Shown here piece by piece: positions 34,350 to 42,957 of a DNA stretch of 55,043 nt (its first letter is position 1; each line of letters begins with the position of its first letter). A program made the position numbers and the translations under genes. Where the stretch lies: the NCBI GenBank assembly GCA_003598085.1, contig QZKU01000098.1, forward strand, positions 1-55,043, in the 5' to 3' direction. The notes beneath the pieces were generated by a model, which had not been told where the DNA came from, ran no database searches, and saw nothing but the letters and a program-made list of their open reading frames with translations. The DNA comes from Candidatus Abyssobacteria bacterium SURF_5. Lineage in GTDB: Bacteria > Abyssobacteria > SURF-5.

Positions 34350-36002
34350 TCACCGCAAAATGCCGACTACAGGCTCGACGTCGGCAAACGCCCACGCGCG
34401 CTCGAAGCGCTCCCGGACCCGGGCGGCATCCTCAGTCTTTCCCTGGCGGCGCAGGCTTTCCGCAAGACCATACAAGGACCAACCGTTCTCGGGATTCCGG
34501 CGCAGGTCCTCCCGGTAAACCCGCTCTGCGTCAGCCGGACGGCCCGCCTCGAGCAGGACCGCTCCCAGCGATTGTCTTACGGGATAATACCAATCGGGCG
34601 GCTCGATGTAGGTTTGCTCATCTTCCGATCGGACGGCCGCCTGCAGGTGCTGAATGGCGCTCTCGTGGTCCCCGGCAGTGGCCGCGAGCTCACCGGTCAG
34701 GACTTCAGATGCGATACCAAGAATTGAGCCGACAGTATTCACGTCCCACACCTTTTGTTTCATTACAACCGGATTTGCCGCTATCGTATCGAGTTGCTCC
34801 AACTCAGCGGCGGCCTTTTCCGACTGCCCCTTCGCAATGAAAGCCATCCCCCGCGCATAATGCCATACCCCGACGGAATACAGGAGGTCGTCCGCGGGTT
34901 TCGATTCCGCCAGAATTTCATCCCACTTGCCAAAGCGGACGGAATTGTAGAGCGGCATGAGAGAGAAGTGCTGCATGAGCGGGCCCATCGCGGCGTGGCG
35001 AAACATTGTCTTGTCCACACGGGCTGTCTCGCGGGCCGCCTCGGTCGCAAGCGCGCTGCGTCCCTTCATAGTAGCGGCATACCAGAGGAAATGCGAATTG
35101 TGCGGCATATACGCCAGCGGATAGAGCCCCTGAGCGTGGCACTCGGCGATGTAGACCTGATCCATCGATAGCGCCCGCAAGTTCGCGAGCGATGCATCAT
35201 GGTAGCGGCCGATGCGGATGTATGTGTGTGAGGGCATGTGGGCCAAATGGCTGGTGCCCGGAACCAGTTTGCTCAGCCGATCGGCGGCCGCCTCCCCCTT
35301 CTGCGGCTCGGAGGAGGCCTCGGTGGCGTGAATATAGAAATGAAGCGCCCCCTGGTGCTCGGGCGCCCGATCCAGGACCGACTCAAGCGTCGTCAGGATT
35401 TCAGGCGTCCACGGGTGAGGAGTCCCCTCTTTGGTCCAATAGTTCCACGGGTGAAGGTCCAACAGTGATTCGGCAAAAAGCGACGCGATGTCGACGTCCT
35501 CCGGGTACCGTTTTGCAACCTCACGCATGGCGTCCGCGTACGCCGCGTCAAGCGGACTCCTGTCCTTCGGTGGAGTTTCGGCGTAACGCTTCGCGAGCGC
35601 GTTGATCAAAGCCCTCTCCTTTTCGGCGGCCTGAGGCGCCAGCTCAAGGGCCTTCTGAATCGCTTCATTCGCCTTCGGGACTGCCTCCGGCGCCATCGGC
35701 GCATTGATGTTTGGACCCAGGACAAGAGCGATTCCCCAATAACACATGGCGCAATCCGGGTCCAGCCGCGCAGCCTCCCGGAATGACCGCTCCGCCTCGG
35801 CATGATTGAATCCGTAGGAGAGGAGCAGTCCCTGGTCGAAGAACCGCTGGGCCTCGGGCGAATCCGTCGATATCGGATAATGGTGGCGTCCCATTCCCTT
35901 CAGGAGCGGCGCCAGCCTCTCGGATTCTTGTGCAAAGGCCGGCACGGCAAAACTCATCGCAAAAACGACGAGTAAAATTCGGCATATCATCTTATGCTTC
36001 AT
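34350..36002 (-). CDS. secreted TPR-repeat protein with conserved His/Cys pairs
   Basis: A 550-aa protein with a signal peptide (MKHKMICRILLVVFAMSFAV, cleavage after AFA). TPR-like helices run from FFDQGLLLSYGFNHAEAERSFREAARLDP to the C-terminal SLYGLAESLRRQGKTEDAARV. It belongs to a widespread family recognisable by DPDCAMCYWGIALVLGPNINAP. A central block has conserved His residues (ALHFYIHATEAS, HLAHMPSHTYIRIGRY, MPHNSHFLWYAA), suggesting metal binding or catalysis rather than simple scaffolding. CxxC at CAMC is not a haem motif, as no His follows. GGAGGG precedes the ATG. It stands alone. Function unknown. Confidence 0.82.
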   Translation of the reverse strand: MKHKMICRILLVVFAMSFAVPAFAQESERLAPLLKGMGRHHYPISTDSPEAQRFFDQGLLLSYGFNHAEAERSFREAARLDPDCAMCYWGIALVLGPNINAPMAPEAVPKANEAIQKALELAPQAAEKERALINALAKRYAETPPKDRSPLDAAYADAMREVAKRYPEDVDIASLFAESLLDLHPWNYWTKEGTPHPWTPEILTTLESVLDRAPEHQGALHFYIHATEASSEPQKGEAAADRLSKLVPGTSHLAHMPSHTYIRIGRYHDASLANLRALSMDQVYIAECHAQGLYPLAYMPHNSHFLWYAATMKGRSALATEAARETARVDKTMFRHAAMGPLMQHFSLMPLYNSVRFGKWDEILAESKPADDLLYSVGVWHYARGMAFIAKGQSEKAAAELEQLDTIAANPVVMKQKVWDVNTVGSILGIASEVLTGELAATAGDHESAIQHLQAAVRSEDEQTYIEPPDWYYPVRQSLGAVLLEAGRPADAERVYREDLRRNPENGWSLYGLAESLRRQGKTEDAARVRERFERAWAFADVEPVVGILR

Positions 36003-36473
36003 TTGTAATTTCCCTCCAATTTTCAATTCTTGGCCAGTGATTGCAATGCCACAGGCTCACCCAAAAACTTCACCTTATCACATAAATATGACCGACAAAT
36101 TCCCCAAAAGCCAGTTCCGCGAGTCATTCCCGATGTCTTTGGCGGGAGTGAGGCGGGACGCAACACGATGGGACACTTGTCATGTGAATGTCCTTGGCGG
36201 AAATCCGGCCACCCGGCTAAAGATGATCATACCGGAAGCAATGATGAGGCATGAAGGGATTTGCAACCAAACCGGTGAAGCCATCACCAAAAACCCCAAT
36301 GCATGTTCCCGGGGAATTGTACATTGACCTCAATTTTGGTAGGCTATGTGTATTACGCAGTCACTGCTGTCAAAGATAATTCCTATATGGTCTATTCACG
36401 TAATTCGTCGAATTCAAGCAATTCGTGTTCCATCTGTTTGTAAGACATTTGTGGTCAAGGAGGAAAAAGATCG
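36003..36473. other. intergenic stretch, no supportable gene
   Basis: About 470 bases. Two overlapping plus-strand frames (36030-36254 and 36037-36327) have no ribosome site and no recognisable protein features. The last 60 bases hold the leader and AGGAGG site of the ThDP enzyme. No repeats were noted. Confidence 0.5.
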
Positions 36474-38120
36474 ATGGCAATGGTTTCAGGTGGAATTCTC
36501 GCAGCAAGGATGCTCAAAGCCGAAGGTGTAGATTATATATTCAGTCTGGTGGGAGGACACATTTACGCTCTTTATGACGCGTGCCGGGATGCCGGGATAA
36601 AAATTGTGGATGTCCGCCACGAAGAGGCGGCGGCCCACATGGCGGAAGGCTTTTCTTTGGTCACGGGAAAGCCGGGCGTATGTGTCGTCACGGCGGGACC
36701 GGGATTCACGAATATGATAACAGGTGTGGCCGCCGCCGCCGTCGCCAATAGCCCCATTATCTGCCTGGCCGGCCACAGCGGCATTCGCGAATATGATACA
36801 GGAGCGCTTCAGGACCTCAATCAGATCGACATTATCAAGCCCCTGACCAAGCTCTCGCGTACCGTTTACCAGACCGAGCGCATTCCGGAATATATGGCAA
36901 TGGCCTTTCGTCATTGTCTCGCGGGCCGGCCGGGACCGGTCTACCTGGAGATCCCGCTCGATGTCTTCTACAATCAGGTGGATGAATCCGGTGTGGAGAT
37001 GCCTGAGCGCTACAGAACGCAAACGCGCCCGGCCGGCGACCCTGCCGAAATTGAGAAAGCGCTGGCTTTGCTCCAACAGGCGAAGAGGCCGCTCGTGGTG
37101 GCCGGCAGTGGAGTATGGTGGTCTCAGGCCCACAAAGAGCTTCAGGCATTCGTCGAAAAATCCGGAATCCCCGCCTTCACGCGCAACAACGGCCGGGGCG
37201 CCATATCGGACAAACACCCGCTGTGCTTCGGCGTTTCAGCGCTGGCCGGTTTGTTCAAAGCGGATGTCGCTTTGATCATAGGCACTCAACTCAATAACAC
37301 ATTGGCGTACGGAAAATTCCCGCCGGAACTCAAGGTCATCCAGGTGGACATAGAGCCCTCGGTCATCGGGCATAATCGCGCAATCGACGTCGGCATCATC
37401 GGTGACGCGAAGAACGTACTTCGCCAGCTTACAGATGGCATTGAACAACGCTCATATGACGTATGGGTCGAAACCCTGCGGCAGGCGAAGGCCAAGCGCG
37501 CCGAGCGAAATCGGCCGTTCATGGAATCCGATAAAATTCCGATTCACCCTCTGAGGCTGTGCCGCGAGTTGACGAACTTCATCGATGAGGACACCATTGT
37601 CTGCATAGATGGCGGAGATATCTCCGTCTTTGGAAGCATGGTGCTGCCGGCCTGCACGCCCGCCCAGCATCTTGCCAACGGCGCCTCCAGCTTTGGCTGC
37701 CTCGGTGTCGGGCTTCCCTATGGGCTCGCGGCGAAACTGGCCAGGCCGGAGAAGAAAGTGCTTGTGCTTTGCGGAGACGGCAGCTTCGGATTCAACGCGA
37801 TGGAATTCGATACCGCTCTCCGGCATAACCTGCCGATTGTCTGCGTTATCGGCAATGACGGATGCTGGGGCATGATGAGACATGGGGCGGAAGCAGTCGT
37901 CGGGGCCGACCGCATTGTGGGTTGTGATTTGCCGCTTCGAAAGTATCACAAGGTCGTCGAGGCGCTCGGCGGGCACGGCGAATTGGTGGAACGTCCGTCG
38001 GACATCAGGCCGGCGATAGAGCGCGCATTCGCCTCTGGCAAGCCCGCGTGCGTCAATGTGCTGACCGACATAAAAGTGAGCCCGCAAAAACCAGCCGGCG
38101 ATGCAGAGTTTGGGGCATGA
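36474..38120 (+). CDS. thiamine-diphosphate-dependent enzyme (acetolactate synthase/2-hydroxyacyl-CoA lyase type)
   Basis: A 548-aa ThDP enzyme with all three domains: Pyr domain (catalytic Glu50 in VRHEEAAAHMAEG), central domain (PLVVAGSGVWWSQ, ALIIGTQLNNTLAYGKFPP) and PP domain with GDGSFGFNAMEF...GNDGCWG for Mg/ThDP. The second Asn of the usual NN pair is Asp. It resembles acetolactate synthase large subunits, oxalyl-CoA decarboxylases and 2-hydroxyacyl-CoA lyases, which sequence alone does not separate. No ilvN regulatory subunit follows, which argues against branched-chain synthesis. AGGAGG precedes the ATG. Monocistronic. Confidence 0.85.
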   Translation: MAMVSGGILAARMLKAEGVDYIFSLVGGHIYALYDACRDAGIKIVDVRHEEAAAHMAEGFSLVTGKPGVCVVTAGPGFTNMITGVAAAAVANSPIICLAGHSGIREYDTGALQDLNQIDIIKPLTKLSRTVYQTERIPEYMAMAFRHCLAGRPGPVYLEIPLDVFYNQVDESGVEMPERYRTQTRPAGDPAEIEKALALLQQAKRPLVVAGSGVWWSQAHKELQAFVEKSGIPAFTRNNGRGAISDKHPLCFGVSALAGLFKADVALIIGTQLNNTLAYGKFPPELKVIQVDIEPSVIGHNRAIDVGIIGDAKNVLRQLTDGIEQRSYDVWVETLRQAKAKRAERNRPFMESDKIPIHPLRLCRELTNFIDEDTIVCIDGGDISVFGSMVLPACTPAQHLANGASSFGCLGVGLPYGLAAKLARPEKKVLVLCGDGSFGFNAMEFDTALRHNLPIVCVIGNDGCWGMMRHGAEAVVGADRIVGCDLPLRKYHKVVEALGGHGELVERPSDIRPAIERAFASGKPACVNVLTDIKVSPQKPAGDAEFGA

Positions 38121-38932
38121 CACCCCGAAACGGCCGGAAACAAGAATATTGAACCGCCCGACCATGCCTGTCACGCGCTTCCCATGATCACGCCCTTCGC
38201 GTGAAGTCTCTCTTCATCCCCTCGCCCGTCTCTTTGTCACTCTGAGCGAAGGCGAAGAATCTCTCTCTTCTTCAAATCCAAAGATTAACAATCCTTAATG
38301 GCCTTTTCCTAAGGCCTAATGCCTCCAGTCTAAAGCGTGCTGTTCCGAGCCTAACGTCTCCGGGCCAAAAGCCTGCCTTCCCGGCGTCCGGATGAAGAAG
38401 TGCTTCCAGATTATAAAGCAATGTCTTAACATCGGCTACTAAGCGAAAAGCAGAGATGCGACCCCATCGGATTATCAATTGGATTTGCGCTCGCGTCGTA
38501 AGCCGCGTTCTCTCAATTGTGTTTTCGTTCCTTTTGTGATATATTGATAAGCAGGAAAGCGAATTGTCTCAGAGACCTTCCATTTCAGCCATCCATCACT
38601 TTCCGCAGTTCATCCCGTACCGGCGCCGCCTTCAGGACGCAGGAAAGGGCAGCAAATTGAAAGAGTGCATTTCATTCTGGAGTACTCCCCCTGGAGCAGG
38701 CAAATATATGCTCCACTTCTCGCCTAACGGCGAGCGCCACTCTATTCTCAGTTACAGCAAAACTTCTTTTCAGCGCCGCATTCATATCTTTTATTAACCT
38801 TGCCCGGCGAGGTTGGCAAATGGGATGTTCTGTCCTCGCCTTCACGATGCAAGAAGACCTGATTGCAAGAAAAGGGAGCCGCGGACCGAGATGCTCTGGT
38901 TCGAGTCGCGGCCTTACAAAGGAGGTGGCGCC
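38121..38932. other. long intergenic stretch before a receiver gene
   Basis: About 810 bases. At 38233-38266 lies GTCACTCTGAGCGAAGGCG with AAGAATCTCTC following, a widely dispersed bacterial intergenic motif. At 38290-38390 there is a run of degenerate GGCCTAA / GCCTAACG / GGCCAAAAGCCT units. A possible extended -10 (TGTGATATATT) occurs near 38535, and a short hairpin CTCGCC-TAA-CGGCGAG-like near 38717. The frames at 38564-38797 and 38672-39145 show no protein-like features. Confidence 0.5.
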
Positions 38933-39343
38933 GTGTTGCTTGAGGACGAAAGAAAAAGAATACTCATCGCCGATGATAACAAGGATCTCCTGACTCTCAT
39001 GCAGTCGATTCTCGAATTCGCGGGATTCCTGGTCCAAACGGCGGAAGATGGCGAGGAGGCACTGGATCAAGTCAAGAAGGTCCACTATGATCTGCTGGTC
39101 CTGGGTGTCGTCATGCCGAGAGTTGACGGCATCAAGCTTTTGCAACTGGTGAGAACCCGCAAAGAATACGCCTCAGTCCCAATTATCTTCATTACCTGCT
39201 CGAGCTGGAAACAGGGGACGAAACACCCGAGAGAAATGTCCTGCAAGTTGGAAGGATTCAGAAAGCCCTTCAAGAACAAGGCGTTCCTCAAGATGGTGAC
39301 GGCGCTCCTCGGCAGTGAACAGGAAGAGGCGCGCTATAATTAG
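38933..39343 (+). CDS. receiver-domain protein lacking the phosphoacceptor Asp
   Basis: A 136-aa receiver fold. The acidic pocket (ILIADDNKD), the switch Ser/Thr region (IFITCSS) and the conserved Lys (GFRKPFKN) are present, but the phosphoacceptor position reads LLVLGVVMPRVDG, with Gly where Asp is expected. The codon is GGT. It therefore cannot be phosphorylated in the usual way and may be a constitutive or ligand-sensing pseudo-receiver. I chose GTG 38933 because AAAGGAGG lies 7 nt before it; the frame is open upstream to 38813 without homology. A 172-aa unknown protein is encoded 32 bases downstream and may be its partner. Confidence 0.85.
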   Translation: MLLEDERKRILIADDNKDLLTLMQSILEFAGFLVQTAEDGEEALDQVKKVHYDLLVLGVVMPRVDGIKLLQLVRTRKEYASVPIIFITCSSWKQGTKHPREMSCKLEGFRKPFKNKAFLKMVTALLGSEQEEARYN

Positions 39344-39375
39344 TGGCGTCATCCGGAAAGACTTGAGAGAGCCTT

Positions 39376-39894
39376 ATGAGATTCTTCAAATGGCGGCACA
39401 AGCCGCCTGCGAAAAGGAAAAAAGAAGAGACCACCCCTGTCACGCCAGCCATGCCCGACTTCAAAATGTTGTTTCTTTCACTGCCTGATATAGTCAAACC
39501 AACCACCGTGCCAACCGAAGATGCAACGGCTGCCGCTCCTTCTTCCAAAGCGCGCGTCGCCGCCGCCAGATGCTCGGCCGAAAGCGAAGCTAAGGCGGCA
39601 ACCTCCAGAGAAAAGGTAAACATGGTTCACGCCAGAATTCAAACGGCTATCCAGAAACACAAGGAAATTGTCTGGCTTCTTCAAGCAGACAAAGAGATTC
39701 TCCACGGATCATTGAACGATCTGTTCAAGAGTCTCCGGAACCTGGAAAATAGCAATTCCTGCAAAGGAATATCCGTGAATTATGTTTCCGACGGGAAATT
39801 GCGTGAGATTTCGCCGCTGACCGAGCAGGACCTCGCAGGGCTGGCCCGAAAATGTGAAACGGAAAAGAGTCAGGGACGAATATCCTCCCAATAG
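39376..39894 (+). CDS. hypothetical protein, Ala-rich linker plus helical C-half
   Basis: 172 aa, family not recognised. The N-terminus is strongly basic (MRFFKWRHKPPAKRKKEE), followed by a Pro/Ala/Thr-rich low-complexity linker (about 20-75). A helical, possibly coiled-coil segment (about 75-125, ...REKVNMVHARIQTAIQKHKEIVWLLQADKEIL) follows, then a short C-terminal domain with EISPLTEQDLAGLARKCE. No signal peptide or membrane helix. Only a weak GAGAG ribosome site precedes the ATG. Closely follows the Asp-less receiver gene on the same strand, so joint expression is likely. Confidence 0.55.
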   Translation: MRFFKWRHKPPAKRKKEETTPVTPAMPDFKMLFLSLPDIVKPTTVPTEDATAAAPSSKARVAAARCSAESEAKAATSREKVNMVHARIQTAIQKHKEIVWLLQADKEILHGSLNDLFKSLRNLENSNSCKGISVNYVSDGKLREISPLTEQDLAGLARKCETEKSQGRISSQ

Positions 39895-40104
39895 AGAGAA
39901 CGGCTAAAACGTTGGTTAGAGACGACTGATGAGGCGTTCCCTTGCGCCGCTCACGGCGTTCGTCACGATAGTGAGAGCCCCGCTGAGCTCGAATGTGAAC
40001 GCGACGGAGGAATGCGGCCGCACAGCCTTCCACGCCTCTATTATTTGTCTCTTGTCTTACCTGTAGACTGTGGACCGTGAACGGACTCTGGACGAGCAAC
40101 TGAC

Positions 40105-41547
40105 TTACAACCGGCAGGATCTCTTCCACTGCTGAAAACGTTCTTCCCGCTGGGAGGCGTTCCAGCGAGGCTCGAAGATTCGGTCTGTTGTGCGAAGGGT
40201 GCTCGTTGACCACGGTTCCCACAGGCCGCACGACTCGCCTGCCAGCAGCGCGGCTCCGTATGCGGTGGCTTCCAGCGGCTGTATTCGTTCCACCGGCAAT
40301 CCGAAAACGTCAGCATGTTGCTGCATCAGGAAATCGTTAGCCGCGGCGCCGCCATCCACCCTCAAAGAACTCGGCTTCGGCAAACCGGCATCAAGATAAA
40401 TCCGCTCGACCATTTCCTTCACCCGAAACGAAACCCCCTCTATCGCCGCTCGCACGAGGTGGGCCGCTGTGGCGCCCAGATAGAGCCCGCCGAACGTGCC
40501 ACGCCGTTCGGGAACAATGTGCGGAGTGCCGAGTCCCTGGAGACTCGGCAAAAAGAAGACTCCGTTGCTGTCGGCGACGCTTGCGGCGACGGCCGACGCC
40601 TGCGCCGGATTTTCGAGCAATCCCAACTGCGTCAGCCAACTGAAGACCGCGCCTGCGGTAATCACCATGCCTTCAACGCAGTAGGGACGATGCTCGCCGC
40701 GCCGCCATAAAACCAGCGGATATGAGCCCGAGGCCATTTTCAATTCTTCGCCGGTATTGACATCGCAGGTGGCCGATGTGCCGAACGTAATCTTTCCATC
40801 GCCCTTGGAGAGGCACCCCTGCGCATACGCCGCGCTCTGCTGATCGCCGATGATAGCCCCGATCATGACCTCCGCTCCGAAAGCCCGGCGCGAGGTGAAG
40901 CCAAGTTGTCCCGCCGAATCCACGATGCGAGGGAAGAACTTGATGTCAAGTCCCTGGATTTTCAGGAGGTCGCTCTGCCACTCCCATTTCTCCATGTAAT
41001 CATAGTAGCCGGTCGCAACGGCATTGGTCAGATCGGTAATGTGAACGGCGCCGCCGCTCAGCCGCCACGCGAGGAAACTGTCAACGTTGCCCCACGCAAG
41101 CTCGTTTCGCCGCATCCTCTCAAAACCGTCCGGAATGGCTCTTAAAATCTGTTCCATTTTTGCCGCCGGAGTAACCGAAGCGGCTGTAATGAATCCAAGG
41201 TCCTGAAGCTCGACGGCGCGCGCCGCGCCCCGTTGATCCTGCCAGCTTACGGCGGGGGAGAGGGGGCGTCCGGTGGCCCGCTCCCAGACAATGGTCGTGG
41301 AGCGCTGGCCGGTAATTCCGATTGCGCTGAGGTCGCCCACTCTGATGCCCACTCTTTCAAGCGCCTGATGTATCGTCTTCTCAGCGACCAACCACATCTC
41401 CTCCGGGTCCTGCTCCACATATCCGGCCGCCGGGAAACTACGCTTGAACTGGTTTGCGCACACGCTGAGGACGCGGCCGTCGTCTCCTACGACCATGCTT
41501 CTGACACTCGTGGTGCCCGCGTCGATTGAGAGGACCGATTTACTCAT
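40105..41547 (-). CDS. glpK: FGGY-family carbohydrate kinase, glycerol-kinase-like
   Basis: A 480-aa FGGY kinase. The N-domain has SIDAGTTSVRSMVV (phosphate loop) and GITGQRSTTIVWERATG with SWQDQRG, close to the glycerol-binding GITNQRET...WQDRR pattern of GlpK. The C-domain has the FGTSATCDVN loop and RVDGGAAANDFLMQQHADVFGLPVER. It would phosphorylate glycerol to glycerol 3-phosphate. It is the last gene of a minus-strand set (glpD, AGPS-like, this gene), and its ATG overlaps the upstream stop codon by 8 bases, indicating translational coupling. Slightly shorter than E. coli GlpK. Another polyol cannot be excluded, but the glpD neighbour supports glycerol. Confidence 0.82.
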   Translation of the reverse strand: MSKSVLSIDAGTTSVRSMVVGDDGRVLSVCANQFKRSFPAAGYVEQDPEEMWLVAEKTIHQALERVGIRVGDLSAIGITGQRSTTIVWERATGRPLSPAVSWQDQRGAARAVELQDLGFITAASVTPAAKMEQILRAIPDGFERMRRNELAWGNVDSFLAWRLSGGAVHITDLTNAVATGYYDYMEKWEWQSDLLKIQGLDIKFFPRIVDSAGQLGFTSRRAFGAEVMIGAIIGDQQSAAYAQGCLSKGDGKITFGTSATCDVNTGEELKMASGSYPLVLWRRGEHRPYCVEGMVITAGAVFSWLTQLGLLENPAQASAVAASVADSNGVFFLPSLQGLGTPHIVPERRGTFGGLYLGATAAHLVRAAIEGVSFRVKEMVERIYLDAGLPKPSSLRVDGGAAANDFLMQQHADVFGLPVERIQPLEATAYGAALLAGESCGLWEPWSTSTLRTTDRIFEPRWNASQREERFQQWKRSCRL

Positions 41548-42946
41548 TCGGTATCAATACCCCCGGATTCATGAAGTTCGTCGGATCGAGAGCATGTTTG
41601 ATGCTGCGGAGAAGCTCGACGCCCGTCGCGCCCAATTCGCGCCGCATCCAATCGCGCCGCAGCCGGCCGATGCCGTGGTGATGCGATATTCCGCCGCCGT
41701 TCGCGGCCGTCGCTTCCAATGTTCTCCGCCAGCACTCTTCGTAGGTGCGCGCCATGTCTTTCGAATCGTCCGGCCGAGCCGCAAAAGTAAAATAAAGGTT
41801 GATGCCCGAGCGGTAGGCGTGGGAACTGTGAGCCGATGCATTGAGGATGTTCTCAACTTCGCTGAGCGAGGCCACAACATCCCGATAAATAGGACGGATC
41901 CGATCCCACGTTGCGGCAATCTCAATCGTGTCCAGAATGACGCCCTTCTTCAAGAAGCTCTCAAAGGTCGGCACCTCGTTCCGCTCCGCCATCCATTTCT
42001 CGCCTGCCGCCACAGGACCGGCTTCGCCATGCGCCTCCGCAGCCAGCGCGGCGCATGCCGCCTTCTCAGTTTCGACTCTCGCGGCCGGCCCTTCGTGCAC
42101 AAGCAACAATAATGCGCCGTCCCCTTTGGCCTGATCCGGAAACAGGCGCCACGCTTCCGACGTGTCATACTGCCGCATCACCGGCGGAGTCCATCCCGAC
42201 TGAATGATGGCGCGTTGAAGATCAAAACCGGCATCCATATTGGGCAAATAATACACGCTGTAATCCCGTTTCTCGGGTTGCCATCGCACGGAGAAAGTGA
42301 CGGATGTGATGACGCCTAACGTTCCCTCGCTGCCGAGAAACAACTGGCGCAGATCGGGTCCGGTCGAGGCTCGCGGAGTCAATCGTGTTTCCAAAACTTT
42401 TCCGTTCGGCAAGACCACTTCGAGACCCAGCAGGATATCTTCGATGTTGCCGTAGGCGGTCGAGAACTGGCCCGCGGAGCGCGTGGCCACCCATCCGCCG
42501 ACCGAGCTCACATCCATTGACTGAGGATAATGGCCGAGCATCAAGCCCCGCTTGGCAAGCGCCGCCTCGGCGTCAGCCCCTCGAAGGCCGGCCTCAAAAG
42601 TTGCGAGCAGATTGTCGACGTCGATCCGGAGAACCCGATTCATGGAACTCATATCCAGAAGAACGGTGGCGGGATCAACCTTTATTCCGCCGCACACGCC
42701 CGAACCGAGCCCAAACGGCACGAGCGGCGTCGAGGTCTCGCGGCAGGCGTTGACGACGCTTATAACATCTTTTGTTTCAGTCGGCTGAACAATGCATGCC
42801 GGCCGCGGCGCCCCGCGATCCTGCAGGTCCTCGAGTTGGCTCAACACCCAGTAATCATGCCTCCGGTCGTTGAGCAACTGCGAGTTGGTGATAACTTTTC
42901 CCGCGCCCACTTCCTGTTTCAGTTTCTCGATAATAGATGATGGCAT
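41540..42946 (-). CDS. FAD-binding oxidase, alkyl-DHAP synthase (AGPS)-like
   Basis: A 468-aa VAO-fold flavoprotein. The FAD_binding_4 domain (about 45-225) includes VPFGLGSGVCGG and SVGGWVATRSAGQFSTAYGNIEDILLG. The C-terminal cap ends GGGISHHHGIGRLRRDW...LDPTNFMNPGVLIP. The His-rich HHHGIG segment is characteristic of alkyl-dihydroxyacetonephosphate synthases, which swap an acyl for an alkyl chain on DHAP to make ether lipids; D-lactate and glycolate dehydrogenases share the fold. AAGGAGCGG precedes ATG 42946. Between glpD (11-base gap) and a glpK-like gene (8-base overlap), where DHAP chemistry makes sense. Ether-lipid synthesis is an inference. Confidence 0.82.
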   Translation of the reverse strand: MPSSIIEKLKQEVGAGKVITNSQLLNDRRHDYWVLSQLEDLQDRGAPRPACIVQPTETKDVISVVNACRETSTPLVPFGLGSGVCGGIKVDPATVLLDMSSMNRVLRIDVDNLLATFEAGLRGADAEAALAKRGLMLGHYPQSMDVSSVGGWVATRSAGQFSTAYGNIEDILLGLEVVLPNGKVLETRLTPRASTGPDLRQLFLGSEGTLGVITSVTFSVRWQPEKRDYSVYYLPNMDAGFDLQRAIIQSGWTPPVMRQYDTSEAWRLFPDQAKGDGALLLLVHEGPAARVETEKAACAALAAEAHGEAGPVAAGEKWMAERNEVPTFESFLKKGVILDTIEIAATWDRIRPIYRDVVASLSEVENILNASAHSSHAYRSGINLYFTFAARPDDSKDMARTYEECWRRTLEATAANGGGISHHHGIGRLRRDWMRRELGATGVELLRSIKHALDPTNFMNPGVLIPNE

Positions 42947-42957
42947 TTGCCGCTCCT

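Noticed and set aside
36037-36327. 96-aa plus-strand frame upstream of the ThDP enzyme
   Set aside because: No ribosome site, no family features, and competing overlapping frames; treated as intergenic.
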